Positions 42,157-50,924 of a stretch of DNA of 64,000 nt are shown here, one piece after another. Within the stretch, counting starts at the first letter, position 1. Each line of letters starts with the position of its first letter. The position numbers were made by a program, and so were the translations under genes. The notes beneath the pieces are model-generated. The model ran no database searches. It was not told the origin of the DNA and saw only the letters and a list, made by a program, of their open reading frames with translations. This stretch comes from Bacteroidales bacterium (lineage in GTDB: Bacteria > Bacteroidota > Bacteroidia > Bacteroidales > UBA932), in the NCBI GenBank assembly GCA_017509755.1, contig JAFWOY010000029.1:140010-204009 (forward strand). Direction: 5' to 3'.

Positions 42157-42840
42157 TCAATTGGGTTCCTCACCGATGGTAGAAAGGGCTTTGTTGTTGT
42201 TGTTGACCGTCACCCGGACTGAGTCTACTGAGGTGCAGGTGTATTCGGCGATTGCTTCTTCCCCGTAGCCAAGTTCCGTCAAGATATAGACCGTCTTGGC
42301 CCGCTCTCCGGAGAGTTTCTGTATATCGGCGCGTTGCCGGGGCGTCAGTGCCTCGAGGCAGCTTTCGATAGCCGTCGCGAAATTGTCGGAAAAACCTTTT
42401 CGTAGCGTAGTGGCCAGGTCGGTTTCTCCCATTATTCAAACGGCTTTCCAATTCAATGGCCCGTCGGTAGTACCCAGCCGCTTCCGGCAGATTCAAGGTA
42501 CGATAATCATTGACCTGCCCCAAATAGGCACAGATCAAAGCTTCCAACCTTTCATCGTCGACAGGGCAATCAGACAGGATCTGAAGTGACTGCCGCATAG
42601 ATTCACACGCACTTTCGTTGTTTTTTGTCGTGATCCAGGTTACCAAACCGTGATAAAAGCAGGCGCGTGCATAATGATAGGTATTCCCGTTGGAGCCGAA
42701 CCACTTGCTTGAGAAGGATCGGTTTGGAGAAGTCGGTCAATTTCTGACAATCGATCTTCTACGGAAGGACCCCTGCTGCAACTGGGCATAGCCCAGATAA
42801 TCAGGCCGAGTCCTATGATGAAAAAAATAAACGTTTCAAT
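42157..42840 (-). pseudogene. decayed TPR/membrane/HTH regulator
   Basis: A remnant related to the intact regulator at 47188-48843. Three pieces in different frames keep the gene order: an N-terminal signal with lipobox-like MPSCSRG followed by VEDRLSEIDRLL (about 42650-42840); a TPR part (ARACFYHGLVTW, SMRQSLQILSD, LICAYLGQVNDY, AAGYYRRAIELE; about 42440-42690); and a C-terminal HTH piece (KTVYILTELGYGEEAIAEYT; 42157-42432). Most of the middle, including the membrane helix, is deleted and at least two frameshifts separate the parts. It could not make a working regulator. Confidence 0.8.
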
Positions 42841-43183
42841 ACTATCGGGTAAAAAATCCTTGAAATAATGGATGAGCTTGAAATGACAAATATCAGATAA
42901 AACAGACGGAATTCAAAAGAAAACGACTCTTTTCGTAATTAATTCACGTATTTTCCTCATAATCAATTTGTTGAATTTTAACATTTTCAAAGCCCCTTTT
43001 CTGCAGAAGTAGTAGGAGTGATTAATCGGCGTACTTTTTCATAAAGAAAACCTGTTAGCCAAACTATCTATTTATCAACTATTTAGAACCGATTATTACG
43101 AAAATCATCCTATGCCCATAAAAGAGACGCAACATATCCATCCGTTTATGCATCATACTGTATACATCACATCTGTTACGATT

Positions 43184-43849
43184 ATGAAATGTTTTAGTTT
43201 TCCTTTATTGTTAATGCTGTTGCTGACTTCGACGGCATGTGAACAGTTGATTACACCGAAATTAAAAGTCGATCAAGAGGCTTTTGAATTCCCTGCAGAA
43301 GGCGGTATGCAGACATTGCATATTTCATCCAATACAAACTGGACAGCCTCTCATGATTGGCTTTCTTCCCTTATCTTCATTCTTTCACCTTCCAGTGGTT
43401 CCGATGCCGGTTTCATCAACATCATCGTTGAACCGAATCCTACATCCCGCGACCGGGTCGGGGCGTTTTTCCTGACTTGCAATTCAGACGAGACGGCTGC
43501 TGTCAAGACTATTGAAGTGCGGCAAAAAGGAGCCGAACCGTTTGTCTCACTGACCGATTGGAAAGAAATCACCCTTCCGGCAGAAGGCGGAAAGTTCAGC
43601 GTTGAACTTGTTTCAAACTGTTCCTGGATGCTGGATATCGATACAGAAGGCATTCAGTTCAACGTAACAGACCAGGACGATTTCATCGGACAGACTTTTA
43701 AAAAGCCGAAAACCTACCTGGTTGAAATCCAGGTTCCCGCAAACCCCGGAACCCAGCGCAGAACGATTCATCTACAGTTTTATGACCGGTGGAACGCTAC
43801 TGGAGCTGAGCCCGTACGGGTCGGATCCTATCAATTCCATCAGAATTGA
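43184..43849 (+). CDS. BACON-domain lipoprotein
   Basis: A 221-residue surface lipoprotein. The signal peptide begins MKCFSFPLLLMLLL and ends in the lipobox STAC (Cys near 19). Two BACON-like repeats follow: FEFPAEGGMQTLHISSNTNWTAS (about 33-55) and ITLPAEGGKFSVELVSNCSWML (about 128-149), each a beta-rich carbohydrate- or protein-binding-type module. In-frame codons from 43112 exist, but the signal peptide fixes the start at 43184. The 343-nt gap before it (42841-43183) is AT-rich, without other genes. Neighbouring genes give no operon. Confidence 0.85.
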   Translation: MKCFSFPLLLMLLLTSTACEQLITPKLKVDQEAFEFPAEGGMQTLHISSNTNWTASHDWLSSLIFILSPSSGSDAGFINIIVEPNPTSRDRVGAFFLTCNSDETAAVKTIEVRQKGAEPFVSLTDWKEITLPAEGGKFSVELVSNCSWMLDIDTEGIQFNVTDQDDFIGQTFKKPKTYLVEIQVPANPGTQRRTIHLQFYDRWNATGAEPVRVGSYQFHQN

Positions 43850-43927
43850 CGCCATCGGCCTGGGCGCCTTGTTTCAGGAGGCCGGAGCCATCCTGCCCTA
43901 TTTCTCTGGCTGGCAAACCGTGAAAGA

Positions 43928-44542
43928 TCAGAACAGGCCGAACAGGCGGGCGTCGATCTTGTCGGTGATCGAGGCGAAGTCTTCGGGGTTGTTCTGGAAA
44001 TCCAGGTTGTCGGCGTCGATGGTCAGGACCTCGCCTTTGTATTCCTCGTTGATGAATTGTTCATAGCGCTTGTTCAGGCCCCCGAGGTATTCGAGGCTCA
44101 TCGTCTGCTCATAGTCGCGGCCGCGTTTCTGGATCTGGGCCACCAGGTGCGGAATCGAACATTTGAGATAGATCAGCAGATCGGGCAGCTTGACCATTTC
44201 CATCATCACGTGGAACAGATCCATGTAGGCGTCGAAGTCGCGCTGCGACAGATTGCCCATCGCCACGTTGTTGGCCACGAACACATACACGCCTTCGAAG
44301 ATCGTACGGTCCTGGATGATGGTTTCGCGGCTGCGGGCAATCTCCATCACATCCTTGAAACGCTGGGTGAGGAAATAGACTTCCAGGTTGAACGACCAGC
44401 GCGGAATGTCCTTGTAGTAGTCTTCCAGGAAGGGATTGTGGGTGACAGCCTCATACTTCGGAGTCCAGCCGTAGTGCTGGGCGAGCATGCGCGTGAGCGT
44501 GGTCTTGCCGCTGCCGATATTGCCGGCGATACCGATATGCAT
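43928..44542 (-). CDS. deoxynucleoside kinase
   Basis: A 204-residue dNK/dGK-family kinase phosphorylating deoxynucleosides for salvage. P-loop GNIGSGKTTL (about 7-16), substrate region YEAVTHNPFLEDYYKD, the DRT-type motif IIQDRTIFEGVYVF (near 75-88) and the lid RGRDYEQTMSLEYL (near 142). Length is typical. Its promoter region lies back to back with pruA (94 nt between start codons). Confidence 0.93.
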   Translation of the reverse strand: MHIGIAGNIGSGKTTLTRMLAQHYGWTPKYEAVTHNPFLEDYYKDIPRWSFNLEVYFLTQRFKDVMEIARSRETIIQDRTIFEGVYVFVANNVAMGNLSQRDFDAYMDLFHVMMEMVKLPDLLIYLKCSIPHLVAQIQKRGRDYEQTMSLEYLGGLNKRYEQFINEEYKGEVLTIDADNLDFQNNPEDFASITDKIDARLFGLF

Positions 44543-44591
44543 TTTGTTATGATTTTACAGGTTGATTTGCGAAGTTACGTAAAATTTTTCG

Positions 44592-44599
44592 TAAATTTG
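44592..44599 (+). promoter_or_regulatory. pruA -7 element
   Basis: TAAATTTG, 36 nt before the pruA ATG. On the minus strand a weaker TAACTTCG-like element near 44570 may serve the kinase gene. Confidence 0.55.
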
Positions 44600-44635
44600 A
44601 AGATTCGTGAAACAATCAAACCAAATCATACTGAA

Positions 44636-46261
44636 ATGAGAGACGCCATCTATGCATTCCCGGATCCGGCCAACGAGCCGGTCAAAACCTATCTGAAAGG
44701 ATCCCCCGAGAGAGAAGCCCTCGAGAAAGAACTTAAACGTCAGAGTTCCATCGAGATCGAGATCCCGCTGATCATCGGCGGCAAAGAGATCCGCACCGGC
44801 AACACCGGCAAAGTGGTGATGCCGCACGACCACCATCATGTGCTGGCCACGTATCACAAGGCCGGTCCGGCCGAAGTCCGGATGGCCATCGATGCCGCCA
44901 TGGCCGCCCACAAGCAGTGGTCGGAGACCGACTGGACGGTCCGTGCCGCCATCCTGCTGAAGATCGCCGAACTCATCTCCACCAAATACCGCGCACTGAT
45001 GAACGCCGCCACGATGCTCGGCCAGAGCAAGAATTTCTACCAGGCCGAGATCGACTCCACCTGCGAGCTCATCGACTTCCTGCGCTACAACGCCCATTTC
45101 GCTTCCGAACTCTACGGCTTCCAGCCCAAGAGCGCCAAAGGGCAGATCAACACGGTCGAATACCGCGCCCTGGAAGGGTTCGTTTTTGCACTGACCCCGT
45201 TCAATTTCACCTCCATCGCCTCGAACCTGACGATGTCGCCGGTCCTGATGGGCAACGTGACGGTCTGGAAGCCGTCCACCACGGCCATCCTGTCCAACTA
45301 CTATCTGATGCAGATCTACAAGGAAGCCGGCCTCCCCGACGGTGTCGTCAACTTCATTCCGGGCCAGGGTTCGGTCATCGGCAAGGAAATCTTCGCATCC
45401 AAGTACCTGGCCGGCGTCCACTTCACCGGCTCTTCGGCCACGTTCAACACGCTGTGGCGCCAGGTGGGCGAGAATATCGACAACTACCTGAATTACCCGC
45501 GCCTTGTGGGCGAGACGGGCGGCAAGGACTTCATCTTCGTCACCCCGAGTGCCGTGGCGGAAGACATCTCGACGGCCGCCTTCTGCGGTGCCTTCGAATT
45601 CCAGGGGCAGAAATGTTCCGCCGCGTCCCGCATGTATGCGCCCAAATCGCTCTGGCCGAAGATCCTCGAGGGCATGAAAGCCTTTGCGGCCGAGGCCAAG
45701 ATGGGCGATGTCTGCGATCCGGACAATTTCATCAATGCCGTGATCGACGAGGTTTCGTTCGACAATATCGCCCGCAACATCGACTATGCGAAGCATTCGC
45801 CGGATGCCGAGATCGTCATCGGCGGCGGCTGCGACAAAAGCAAGGGCTACTTCGTGGAGCCGACCGTCATCGTCACCACCGATCCGCACTTCAAGACGAT
45901 GGAAGAAGAGATCTTCGGTCCTGTCCTTACCGTTTATGTGTATGATGACGCTGAAATGGACAAGGCTGTCGAACTCTGCGATACCACTTCGCCTTACGGC
46001 CTGACGGGCGCTGTCTTCGGACAGGATCGCCTGATGGTCCAGTGCGTTGCCGACCGGCTGCGCTATGCGGCCGGCAACTTCTATGTAAACGACAAGCCGA
46101 CGGGAGCCGTGGTCGGCATGCAGCCGTTCGGCGGCGCCCGCAAGTCGGGTACCAACGACAAGGCCGGCGGTGAATTCAACCTCATCCGCTGGGCCATCCC
46201 GCGTGCCATCAAAGAGACGCTCGTCCCCGCGCGTGGCTTCAAGTATCCTTACATGAAGTAA
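44636..46261 (+). CDS. pruA: L-glutamate gamma-semialdehyde (P5C) dehydrogenase
   Basis: A 541-residue aldehyde dehydrogenase of the stand-alone P5CDH family, oxidising glutamate semialdehyde to glutamate with NAD+. Family text: PHDHHHVLATYHKA, ALTPFNFTSIASNL, the catalytic Glu in LVGETGGKD (near 295) and the nucleophile Cys in FEFQGQKCSAASR (near 329), and GNFYVNDKPTGAVVGMQPFGGARKSGTNDKAGG near the end. Last step of proline or hydroxyproline breakdown. No PutA-type proline dehydrogenase is in the window; the fused oxidoreductase at 38792 is a candidate partner. Confidence 0.96.
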   Translation: MRDAIYAFPDPANEPVKTYLKGSPEREALEKELKRQSSIEIEIPLIIGGKEIRTGNTGKVVMPHDHHHVLATYHKAGPAEVRMAIDAAMAAHKQWSETDWTVRAAILLKIAELISTKYRALMNAATMLGQSKNFYQAEIDSTCELIDFLRYNAHFASELYGFQPKSAKGQINTVEYRALEGFVFALTPFNFTSIASNLTMSPVLMGNVTVWKPSTTAILSNYYLMQIYKEAGLPDGVVNFIPGQGSVIGKEIFASKYLAGVHFTGSSATFNTLWRQVGENIDNYLNYPRLVGETGGKDFIFVTPSAVAEDISTAAFCGAFEFQGQKCSAASRMYAPKSLWPKILEGMKAFAAEAKMGDVCDPDNFINAVIDEVSFDNIARNIDYAKHSPDAEIVIGGGCDKSKGYFVEPTVIVTTDPHFKTMEEEIFGPVLTVYVYDDAEMDKAVELCDTTSPYGLTGAVFGQDRLMVQCVADRLRYAAGNFYVNDKPTGAVVGMQPFGGARKSGTNDKAGGEFNLIRWAIPRAIKETLVPARGFKYPYMK

Positions 46262-46268
46262 CGGCACA

Positions 46269-47222
46269 GTGGCGGAAAACCGGTCTTGGAAACATGCGTT
46301 GCTACTGACGCTCACCGCCCTGATCTGGGGTGTGGCGTTCGTGGCCCAGACCGAAGGGAGCCATTTCATGGGCTCCTCCACTTTTACAGGGTTGCGGTTC
46401 CTGATTGCGGCCGCAACCCTGTATCCTTTTATCGTTTTGGGCAAAAAGGCCTCCGGCCAAGCCGGGGGTGACGCAAGCGTCAGGCCCGGCTCCGACCGGG
46501 CATCTCTCTGGCGCTCCGGTACAATCCTGGGGGTGCTCCTCTGCGTCGCCAGCCTGCTGCAGCAAGAGGGTATCGCATTGGGGGCCAGTGCCGGAAAAGC
46601 CGGCTTCATCACGGCTACTTACATCGTGCTGGTCCCGGTTCTCAATCTGATGGTATTTCGGAAAAAGACCCGCCCGGTCATCTGGATCGGCGTAGCCATC
46701 GCGCTGGCCGGACTCTATCTGCTCTGCCTCGACAAGGCTTCCCTTTCCCTGGGGCTGAGCGATGTGCTTCTGATCCTCTGTGCACTGGCCTATGCGTTCC
46801 AGATTCTGGCCATCGACCGCTTTTCACCGCGCTTCGATGCGCTGAAACTCTCGGCCATCCAGTTCCTGAGCTGCGGCGTGCTGTCTTCCATCGTAATGGT
46901 TTTCACCGACATCCTCCCGGCTGGTCTTCCGGCCTGGGCCACTGCCTTCACCTCCTGGGGCGCCTGGATTCCGCTGCTCTACGCGGCCATCCTTTCCAGT
47001 GCGGTCGGTTATACCCTCCAGATTGTGGGGCAGAAAGGCCTGAACCCGACGGTCGCCTCTCTTCTGATGAGCCTGGAATCGGTCTTTGCCGCGCTGGCCG
47101 GCTGGCTCATCCTGCGCCAGCATCTCACGCCGCGCGAACTGCTGGGCTGCGCCCTGGTTTTCGTCGCCGTCCTGCTCGCGCAGATGGTCACTTCTTTCCA
47201 ACCTGCGTCCCAAGCTGCATGA
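46269..47222 (+). CDS. EamA/DMT-family transporter
   Basis: A 317-residue inner-membrane protein with ten predicted helices in two EamA repeats: ALLLTLTALIWGVAFVAQ at the start and a second repeat from about SDVLLILCALAYAFQILAIDRFS. The start is GTG at 46269, 7 nt after the pruA stop, so it is probably in the pruA operon. Substrate unknown; the context suggests amino acid or metabolite export. Between helices 2 and 3 a polar loop (QAGGDASVRPGSDRASLW) is longer than usual. It overlaps the convergent regulator gene by 35 nt. Confidence 0.9.
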   Translation: MAENRSWKHALLLTLTALIWGVAFVAQTEGSHFMGSSTFTGLRFLIAAATLYPFIVLGKKASGQAGGDASVRPGSDRASLWRSGTILGVLLCVASLLQQEGIALGASAGKAGFITATYIVLVPVLNLMVFRKKTRPVIWIGVAIALAGLYLLCLDKASLSLGLSDVLLILCALAYAFQILAIDRFSPRFDALKLSAIQFLSCGVLSSIVMVFTDILPAGLPAWATAFTSWGAWIPLLYAAILSSAVGYTLQIVGQKGLNPTVASLLMSLESVFAALAGWLILRQHLTPRELLGCALVFVAVLLAQMVTSFQPASQAA

Positions 47223-48843
47223 CTTTAAGCTGACGGGCAGCACGTTTGCGCACTATCTGTGTTTGTCTGATTCTGTCCCGAATCTGCTTCTTGACCATAC
47301 GGACTTGCGCACTCGTAATTCCGAGCATGCCGGAAATGTCGCCAGGCGTAAACTCAAGCTCCGTCAAGACGAAAACCGTTTTCTGCTGCGCGCCATCCAG
47401 CAGTGACGTGATCTGCTGAACCGTCTCCGGGTATTTGTCGATGTTCGTCTCAACAGCAGACAAAAGGTTGTTGGCAGCTTGGATCTTGTTGTCCTGGATG
47501 AAATGGGCCAATGCTTCCTGCTTCTTTTCATCCGGAAGATTGTGGATATACGCAAGTTGTTTATTGACGCCGGCATAAGTAACAGCAGCCGCCTGAAGAA
47601 CTGATTTAAAAATGGAATCGCGCAACGCTTCCCGCTGTTGCATCGCCACATTCTTGCGGAGCAGACGCCATTGCCAAAAGAACAAGGCACAGACAGTCAA
47701 AGCAAAAGCGAATAGCAGCAAAATGACGTTCCGGCCGTGCCTCATCTGTTCATATTTCGCCGCCTGCTCGGCTACATCATACTTTTTCTCGAGTTCAAGA
47801 ATGCGTTTCTGCGTCTTCTGATCCAGATTGTCACGCAGCGCCGCATACGCCAGCCGTGCATAGTGTGCAGCAGAATCGGCCGGTCCTGTCTGGCTGTAGT
47901 AATCGGCCAAATACCGGTAATACAAATGGAATGACAGAGTATCTTCTGCCCTTCGGTGCTCAAATGCAGCCTTCTCATACAAAATGGCGCTATCCATCTG
48001 GCCTCTTTGCGCGTGAATTCTCGCCATCATATTCTCCTTGGCGCATATGTCTGATGCCGAAGCTTTCCATTTCTGACAGTAAAACAAGGCACTATCCAGA
48101 TTTAATTCAGAATATAGGAAATAGATAGCCTTGGCATTATTCTGTCTTTCTACATGAATGTCGTGCGCAGCATAAGCCACACTATCCAGCATCTGTTTTA
48201 CTGACGAAGCTTCTTCTGTCTCGCCATTCTTTACAAGACAAACCAACAAATCAAAACCGTCAATCAGCAGATTCCGGATATTACCCTGGTTTTTTTCAGC
48301 CTCGACAGCTTTCTTATAAAAACGAATAGCTTCTTGAAGATTGTTTGCATGAAAATCATTTGCCCGCCCAAGATAGGCATTCGCCAGAGCCTGCAGCCTG
48401 TTGTCCTGGATGCGATGCACATCTAGCGTTTGCAGGGAGCGCCGCATTAATTGATAGGCGGACGTGTCCATATTGTCTTTTTTATATCGGACAAGCCCAT
48501 TGTAGAACTGCGCGCGAGCCATCTTATGCGGGTCCGTACGTGAATGTTCATACCACGCACGAGATGAAGCGATAAGTGAATCGCTCTCGAACGGAACTCG
48601 ATTTTTATGTTGCGCGATGGTGAGAAGAAGAGAATAATATGCCCGATTCTTCTTTTTGTATTGTTCGGGGTTAATGGCAATCAAAGAATCAAGCGCTATT
48701 GCAGGTTGAGACAGAAGTAAACTGTCTAATAATTCTAATCTTTTGTCCTCTTTGTGGAAGGGAAGTCTGCATGCTGAAACACTCTGTAACAGGAATACGG
48801 TCACAGCAAAGAGTATCAGATACGAAAAGAAAGCCTGTTTCAA
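47188..48843 (-). CDS. TPR-containing membrane regulator with C-terminal HTH
   Basis: A 551-residue regulator typical of Bacteroidota. A signal/lipobox (QSVSAC, Cys25) is followed by TPR repeats (about 50-340: ARAQFYNGLVRYKKD, LANAYLGRANDFHANNLQEAIRFYKKA, YYRYLADYYSQTGPADSAAHYARLAY), a membrane helix (about 370-392) and a cytoplasmic LuxR-like helix-turn-helix (TVFVLTELEFTPGDISGMLGITSAQVRMVKKQIR). It should sense something outside the cytoplasm and act on DNA. The start is TTG at 48843, overlapping the stop of the DUF3244 gene as TTGA, so the two are translationally coupled. A decayed relative lies at 42157-42840. Confidence 0.85.
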   Translation of the reverse strand: MKQAFFSYLILFAVTVFLLQSVSACRLPFHKEDKRLELLDSLLLSQPAIALDSLIAINPEQYKKKNRAYYSLLLTIAQHKNRVPFESDSLIASSRAWYEHSRTDPHKMARAQFYNGLVRYKKDNMDTSAYQLMRRSLQTLDVHRIQDNRLQALANAYLGRANDFHANNLQEAIRFYKKAVEAEKNQGNIRNLLIDGFDLLVCLVKNGETEEASSVKQMLDSVAYAAHDIHVERQNNAKAIYFLYSELNLDSALFYCQKWKASASDICAKENMMARIHAQRGQMDSAILYEKAAFEHRRAEDTLSFHLYYRYLADYYSQTGPADSAAHYARLAYAALRDNLDQKTQKRILELEKKYDVAEQAAKYEQMRHGRNVILLLFAFALTVCALFFWQWRLLRKNVAMQQREALRDSIFKSVLQAAAVTYAGVNKQLAYIHNLPDEKKQEALAHFIQDNKIQAANNLLSAVETNIDKYPETVQQITSLLDGAQQKTVFVLTELEFTPGDISGMLGITSAQVRMVKKQIRDRIRQTQIVRKRAARQLKVMQLGTQVGKK

Positions 48844-49220
48844 ATTCTAAATGTGCCTTGATAGCATATGGAAGTTTGAATATAGATCATATAATCACCT
48901 TCGGAAAGCGATGTGATATCCAAAATGACCTCCCCATTACCGATGATTGGACGAATTCCTGAATAAACAGATCCGCCCAGCCCTATGATGGCCACAGATA
49001 TATTGCCGATATATCCACTAACTCGAACAATAATGGAATCAGACGTCTTAAAAGCATGCACGGTGCAAGTGTTGAGAGATGTGGGCTCTTCGCCATTTAC
49101 AGGGTTATTGAGGTCGATCTCTTCAGGATCACCATCTTCGCCGATAAAAACCGGAAACGTAGCGTTCAGAGGGGGGACGACCAGCAACAGAGCAGTAAGA
49201 AGGAAAAAATACTTTTTCAT
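48840..49220 (-). CDS. DUF3244-like secreted small protein
   Basis: A 126-residue exported protein: signal peptide MKKYFFLLTALLLVVPPLNA, then a single beta-sandwich-like domain (SIIVRVSGYIGNISVAIIGLGG, GEVILDITSLSEGDYMIYIQT). DUF3244 proteins of this size accompany TPR/HTH regulators in Bacteroidales, from memory. It ends in TGA, overlapping the regulator's TTG start. Possibly an extracytoplasmic partner or ligand-binding accessory of the regulator. Confidence 0.8.
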   Translation of the reverse strand: MKKYFFLLTALLLVVPPLNATFPVFIGEDGDPEEIDLNNPVNGEEPTSLNTCTVHAFKTSDSIIVRVSGYIGNISVAIIGLGGSVYSGIRPIIGNGEVILDITSLSEGDYMIYIQTSICYQGTFRI

Positions 49221-49237
49221 AGAATCAATCTTAATGA

Positions 49238-49268
49238 CAAAGTTGAGACTTTTTGTCTTGATTTCAAA
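49238..49268 (-). promoter_or_regulatory. promoter of the DUF3244-regulator pair
   Basis: Minus strand TTTG (49268-49265) and CAACTTTG (49245-49238), 19 nt apart. The 336-nt gap 49221-49556 also holds several copies of GGCGCAATC or its complement (near 49299, 49350, 49410 and 49454), possible operator sites, but no gene. Confidence 0.45.
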
Positions 49269-49556
49269 GAGGCAACGGACACCGCTTGAACCGATTGCGC
49301 GAACAGCTTTTTAATTGTCGCTGATTTTCAAAGAAATAGCAAAAGTACGATTGCGCCCCCCATTTCTTTAATCTATATAGAACAAAACCTATCCCAGAAT
49401 CAGGCATATGGCGCAATCGAAAATACCCAACTCGTTAACAGCCAATTTCTTATAGGCGCAATCGATTTTCGGGGTATTGTTTTTTTGATAATAAGCAGAG
49501 ATTTTTGTAAAAAAACTCAAGTTTATGACAAAAATAATCAAATCACAACCAAAATT

Positions 49557-50924
49557 ATGAAACGGCCGTTTATTGTCATTATCCTGTCCCTTTTCATTTC
49601 AGGAATAATGTTTGTATGTTGTACTTCTTTCGAGTTGGGGCAAGATACCCAAACCACGTCTATGCTTCATGGAGTGGTCACTAAATCTAATGGAGAATAT
49701 GATTACTCTAAGGTGAAGCCCTATTGGTTACAAAAAGATAGTTTGGTCAGAGCCGTTAAATACATTGAGAGCGGCGCCGAGAAGATAAAGGCATGCCAAA
49801 TAGATAGCGTTGAATTAGCTTCAATGAGTATGGAAGAACTCGTTGAAGCATGTTATTCATTTCCTCTGGCATTCGATATTTTTCTGTGTAACGATGAAAT
49901 AGCAGCAGTTGAGTTCTACATCGAACACTTTAATGGTCTAAAAGAACTTAGCCAGCGAGAATACGGGGCTAAAGCACTGATTGATTTATACTCTTCGATA
50001 ATCCCGCAGAGTATTGAGCAGCAGTACCGGGAGGCATATTTGGAACGTCTTTTGTTAAGTAAACATTTTTTTTCAAACATGACTTTCAAGGATGCACAAC
50101 GTCTTGCCGGCATTGTTACTGAAAAGCAAGGGTATAGGAGTCGACAAACAAATGATTTGATTGGGCAGCAGCGAATAGCGTCTCTCGAAGCAGCTCTAAC
50201 CCATACTTCCCCCTTCATCCAAGGCCTATTTACAGACTCATATTATGGCGGTTCTTATACGACGGAAACAGTCTATACCCCTTTTCAACAGAGTGTTACA
50301 GCATATATCTATGATGATACAATTCCTTGGTATGCCAGAGACTTCAATGAACAGTATATTCTTGACTTTTATCCATATGTAACTATTGTGTCCGTCGACT
50401 CAACAGTTTATAACAGTCATGCATATGCTTTAAAAGGCAGCAAATACTATACAATTGAAAACGCTTCTGATGTCATGAAGTTTTTTACAAACGATTTATA
50501 TATAGCTTGTGCCGAAAGTGCGGCTAAAATCATCCATTATTATGCAGGAGACCATACAGCTGAACGATACAACTCCAGCCATTACATTTCTAAATGGTAC
50601 GAAGCTCTGGTCATTCACGGCCCGAACCAGGTTCCGCCCGCATTTCAGCCGAGTTACAAAAGTTATTACACAGAGCCTCAGATATCTGGTCCGGATTATC
50701 TTGAAATTGGTGAGACTTATTATTATACAGTCAGTCCGTATATGTCCTATGCTACTTATGACTGGTTTATCGATCAAAATGACGAGCGGTATCAAATCAT
50801 CAGTATCAATGACAATGTGTTGCAGGTTAAGTTCCTTGCAAACGCGATTTTTGATGTCTATTGTACAGTTTGCAATAGTTCCGGCTATCCGGCCAGGACG
50901 TTAATGTATGAAACGCTCTATTAA
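49557..50924 (+). CDS. secreted lipoprotein of unknown family
   Basis: A 455-residue exported protein with a signal peptide MKRPFIVIILSLFISG and lipobox-like MFVCC (Cys near 21). The N-terminal half is helical and acidic; the C-terminal part (about 370-455) looks like a PKD/immunoglobulin-like domain (GPDYLEIGETYYYTVSPYMSYATYDWFIDQND, VYCTVCNSSGYPARTLMYE). No enzyme motif. An upstream in-frame start at 49485 is rejected in favour of the signal peptide. It overlaps the DUF4249 gene by 17 nt and so opens a three-gene outer-membrane operon. Confidence 0.75.
   Translation: MKRPFIVIILSLFISGIMFVCCTSFELGQDTQTTSMLHGVVTKSNGEYDYSKVKPYWLQKDSLVRAVKYIESGAEKIKACQIDSVELASMSMEELVEACYSFPLAFDIFLCNDEIAAVEFYIEHFNGLKELSQREYGAKALIDLYSSIIPQSIEQQYREAYLERLLLSKHFFSNMTFKDAQRLAGIVTEKQGYRSRQTNDLIGQQRIASLEAALTHTSPFIQGLFTDSYYGGSYTTETVYTPFQQSVTAYIYDDTIPWYARDFNEQYILDFYPYVTIVSVDSTVYNSHAYALKGSKYYTIENASDVMKFFTNDLYIACAESAAKIIHYYAGDHTAERYNSSHYISKWYEALVIHGPNQVPPAFQPSYKSYYTEPQISGPDYLEIGETYYYTVSPYMSYATYDWFIDQNDERYQIISINDNVLQVKFLANAIFDVYCTVCNSSGYPARTLMYETLY

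Noticed and set aside
44057..44635. A 5' extension of pruA through the kinase gene
   Set aside because: The frame is open but antisense to the deoxynucleoside kinase; the ATG at 44636 gives the family length and follows a promoter.
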